Below, in pieces: positions 61,726-63,383 of a stretch of DNA of 63,383 nt. The notes under the pieces are model-generated. The model made no database searches. It saw nothing but the letters and a program-made list of their open reading frames with translations, and was not told the origin of the DNA. The translations under genes and the position numbers were made by a program. Numbering within the stretch: the first letter of the stretch is position 1; each line of letters starts with the position of its first letter. The DNA comes from Leadbetterella byssophila_A (lineage in GTDB: Bacteria; Bacteroidota; Bacteroidia; Cytophagales; Spirosomataceae), in NCBI GenBank assembly GCA_040394735.1, contig JBEBRR010000019.1:1-63383 (forward strand), in the 5' to 3' direction.

Positions 61726-63212
61726 CACTCCACGCGGATACTGTAGGCCTGGATAAGCGGCGGATTTTCAGGAGACAGGGTAAAATGCACCCGCAGGTTA
61801 GCTTTTTCCCCTTCTATCATAAAAGCTCCCCGCAGAGCATTCTCCGCTATTATCTCATGTATTTTCCGGATTCGGCCGGCTTTGGCAAACGCAGCTTCCG
61901 CTTCTTCTTTCAGCAGATCGGTAAAATAGTCACTGAAAAAATTCTCCGCAAAAATACCGGACTCCTCTGCTTTCTCCCAGGAAGGCAAAAGCGCGGCAAG
62001 CTCTTTCTGCCGCTGCTTAAGAATAGCAGAAGCCGGGAACGCCCGAGGCTCCAGCGCTGCCGCAGCTACCACATAGGGTAAAATCTCGTTATTCAGCAAA
62101 GCCGCACTCCCATAAGTTCCGTTGGTCAGGGTTACAATGCCCAGGCCGTACTGAGGCAGTATTTTCCAGTCGGAACCGTAACCCGGCAGCCCGCCCGAAT
62201 GCCCCACCATAGTGATATTATCACAGTTCCGGTCCAGCCGGAGCCCGTACCCGTAATGCGATACATTCATACAGGTTTCTCCTTTACCGGTAAAGCCGCG
62301 GCGGTTCAGGCTGTTGAAGTTCCAGGGATAATGCATTTCCCTGACAGAGCTTTTCTTCAATACCGGTGAAGCGGGAGCCTCTGTTTCATAAGCTTTCTGG
62401 TGAAATGCCATATAACGACAGAAATCTTCGGTAGAAGTTAAAATTCCGCCCATAATTCCATAGGCGCCGTCGCCTTCAATGGGTTGCTCAATAAATCTCT
62501 CCCTCAGCCACCGGTAACCTTTCACCAGCTGTTTTTCAGGAACCCGCGTATAATCCCAGTAGGTGTCCCGCATCCCCAGCGGTTTCCAGATATGGTCGGC
62601 AATATAGGCCTGGTAAGTTTGCCCGCTGACCTTTGTGATAATATATCCCAGCATGGCAAAAGCCATATTGCTGTATTCATATTGTACACCCGGTTCGGTA
62701 GAAAAAGAAATCCCTTTCCTGAACATGGCCAGCATCTTTTCAGTGGAAATACCCAGCTGCCTGTCGCCCCAGGGGTTATCTTCCGGAAAACCTGCAGAGT
62801 GGGTCAGCAGGTGACGAATGGTAATCTCCGGGGAGTCCGGGGAGTATTTCTGTCCCTTCAGCTCAGGAATATACTTTGCTGCCGGATCTTCCAGATGTAA
62901 TTTTCCTGCATCGCGTAACTGCAATACAGCCACTCCGGCAAAACTCTTGGACATGGAAGCGATACGGTAAACCGAACGGCCGTCAGGCTTTTGTGCAGTG
63001 GCATGGTTGATCACTCCTTCATAGTGGGTGTGTACCACTTTACCATCCAGCACGAGCGCATAGGAAACGCTTGACAGGTGATTCTTTTCCCTGAATTCCC
63101 GGAAGCGTGCGTCCAGGTCAGGGGCAATCTTCCGGATTCTCTCCTCGGCTGTCTGGGCAGACAGGGAATGAACAGTAATAAGCAGACAGAAGACCAGGTT
63201 GAAATATTTCAT
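61725..63212 (-). CDS. Serine hydrolase, class C beta-lactamase family
   Basis: The 495-residue protein has a signal peptide (1-20, ending LSAQ), SxxK motif Ser86-Met-Ser-Lys89, YSN at 180-182 and a late HSGGLPG replacing the KTG triad, with a C-terminal beta-lactamase-type lid or lipocalin-like extension (about 400-495). It is exported and probably cleaves a D-peptide, ester or related amide; beta-lactam resistance is only one option. It is first of a minus-strand group with the HhH protein and YciI. Confidence 0.9.
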   Translation of the reverse strand: MKYFNLVFCLLITVHSLSAQTAEERIRKIAPDLDARFREFREKNHLSSVSYALVLDGKVVHTHYEGVINHATAQKPDGRSVYRIASMSKSFAGVAVLQLRDAGKLHLEDPAAKYIPELKGQKYSPDSPEITIRHLLTHSAGFPEDNPWGDRQLGISTEKMLAMFRKGISFSTEPGVQYEYSNMAFAMLGYIITKVSGQTYQAYIADHIWKPLGMRDTYWDYTRVPEKQLVKGYRWLRERFIEQPIEGDGAYGIMGGILTSTEDFCRYMAFHQKAYETEAPASPVLKKSSVREMHYPWNFNSLNRRGFTGKGETCMNVSHYGYGLRLDRNCDNITMVGHSGGLPGYGSDWKILPQYGLGIVTLTNGTYGSAALLNNEILPYVVAAAALEPRAFPASAILKQRQKELAALLPSWEKAEESGIFAENFFSDYFTDLLKEEAEAAFAKAGRIRKIHEIIAENALRGAFMIEGEKANLRVHFTLSPENPPLIQAYSIRVE

Positions 63213-63383
63213 AGGGGTAAAATTAGTCCGGATTATAAGCTCCGGGGATAACCGTTAATTCTTTCTTACAGCCAATTCTGATGGAGGGTAAAAATACGCA
63301 TAAAAATCAGAACCCGGCAAAAATTACATTTGGAATTCGCTGTCCTAGCCCATACCTTTAAATAAAATATTACAGCTGCTATG
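63213..63383. other. 171-bp terminal spacer, no gene found
   Basis: Upstream region of the serine hydrolase gene up to the window edge. I see no gene, repeat or clear promoter box in it. Confidence 0.5.

Noticed and set aside
1..63383. tRNA, rRNA, insertion sequences or prophage genes
   Set aside because: I looked through the spacers for tRNA-like arms, transposase motifs and integrases and found none that I could support.

Overview
The window reads as chromosomal DNA of a free-living Bacteroidota. Genes carry Bacteroidota-type promoter boxes (TAnnTTTG) and usually no Shine-Dalgarno. There are two TonB-dependent receptor-type barrels with carboxypeptidase-like regulatory domains, a GLPGLI-family protein, a glycoside hydrolase with a type IX secretion C-terminal sorting domain, a histone-H1-like Hc1 protein, a serine-palmitoyltransferase-like enzyme, a DUF4230 protein and HU/phage-free, gene-dense organisation. 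I infer a Cytophagales-like lineage, but the window has no rRNA or marker gene that proves it. I see no tRNA, rRNA, CRISPR array, prophage, insertion sequence or plasmid function.

Layout. 1-6.6 kb (minus): an outer-membrane barrel protein with a degenerate MA-type peptidase domain, an FAD oxidoreductase, cytidylate kinase and a TonB-dependent receptor. 6.7-13.6 kb: an AddA/RecB-like helicase-nuclease (plus) and a 1222-residue NtrY-like histidine kinase (minus). 13.7-24.05 kb (minus): a tightly overlapping operon that runs TldD, TldE, DUF4159, MoxR ATPase, DUF58, BatA-like, a His-rich membrane protein and a last membrane protein. 24.1-27.2 kb: a second, diverged TldD/TldE pair closed by its own terminator. 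27.3-34.4 kb: a secreted protein, a lipoprotein, a GH13 lipoprotein, YchF and PBP1A. 34.6-38.4 kb (plus): an ABC export pair and a POT peptide transporter. 38.5-44.5 kb: SUI1, lipid kinase, NTF2-like, MaoC hydratase, Hc1 histone, SPT-like enzyme, Rpe and HslU. 44.7-56.3 kb: GH3, membrane proteins, barrel plus GLPGLI pair, DUF4230, MiaA and a small exported protein. 56.7-63.2 kb: RF3, T9SS-exported GH5, a secreted esterase, and a YciI / helix-hairpin-helix / serine hydrolase group.

Two things stand out. First, both TldD copies begin with a twin-arginine-type signal, while their TldE partners have no signal at all. This suggests a TldD/E protease exported as a pre-assembled pair, and it is co-transcribed with a MoxR-DUF58-BatA assembly module. 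Second, many intergenic spacers contain degenerate arrays with a strict 7-bp period. The unit sequence differs from locus to locus while the period is constant. Several arrays form long hairpins or perfect palindromes, and one has supplied the last codons and stop of a gene. They resemble in form the heptanucleotide STRR repeats of cyanobacteria and are the most unusual structure I can see here.

Carbohydrate genes (GH13, GH3, GH5, CE1-like esterase) together with the barrel receptors fit a polysaccharide-degrading lifestyle. All functions are from sequence reading only; no database search was run.
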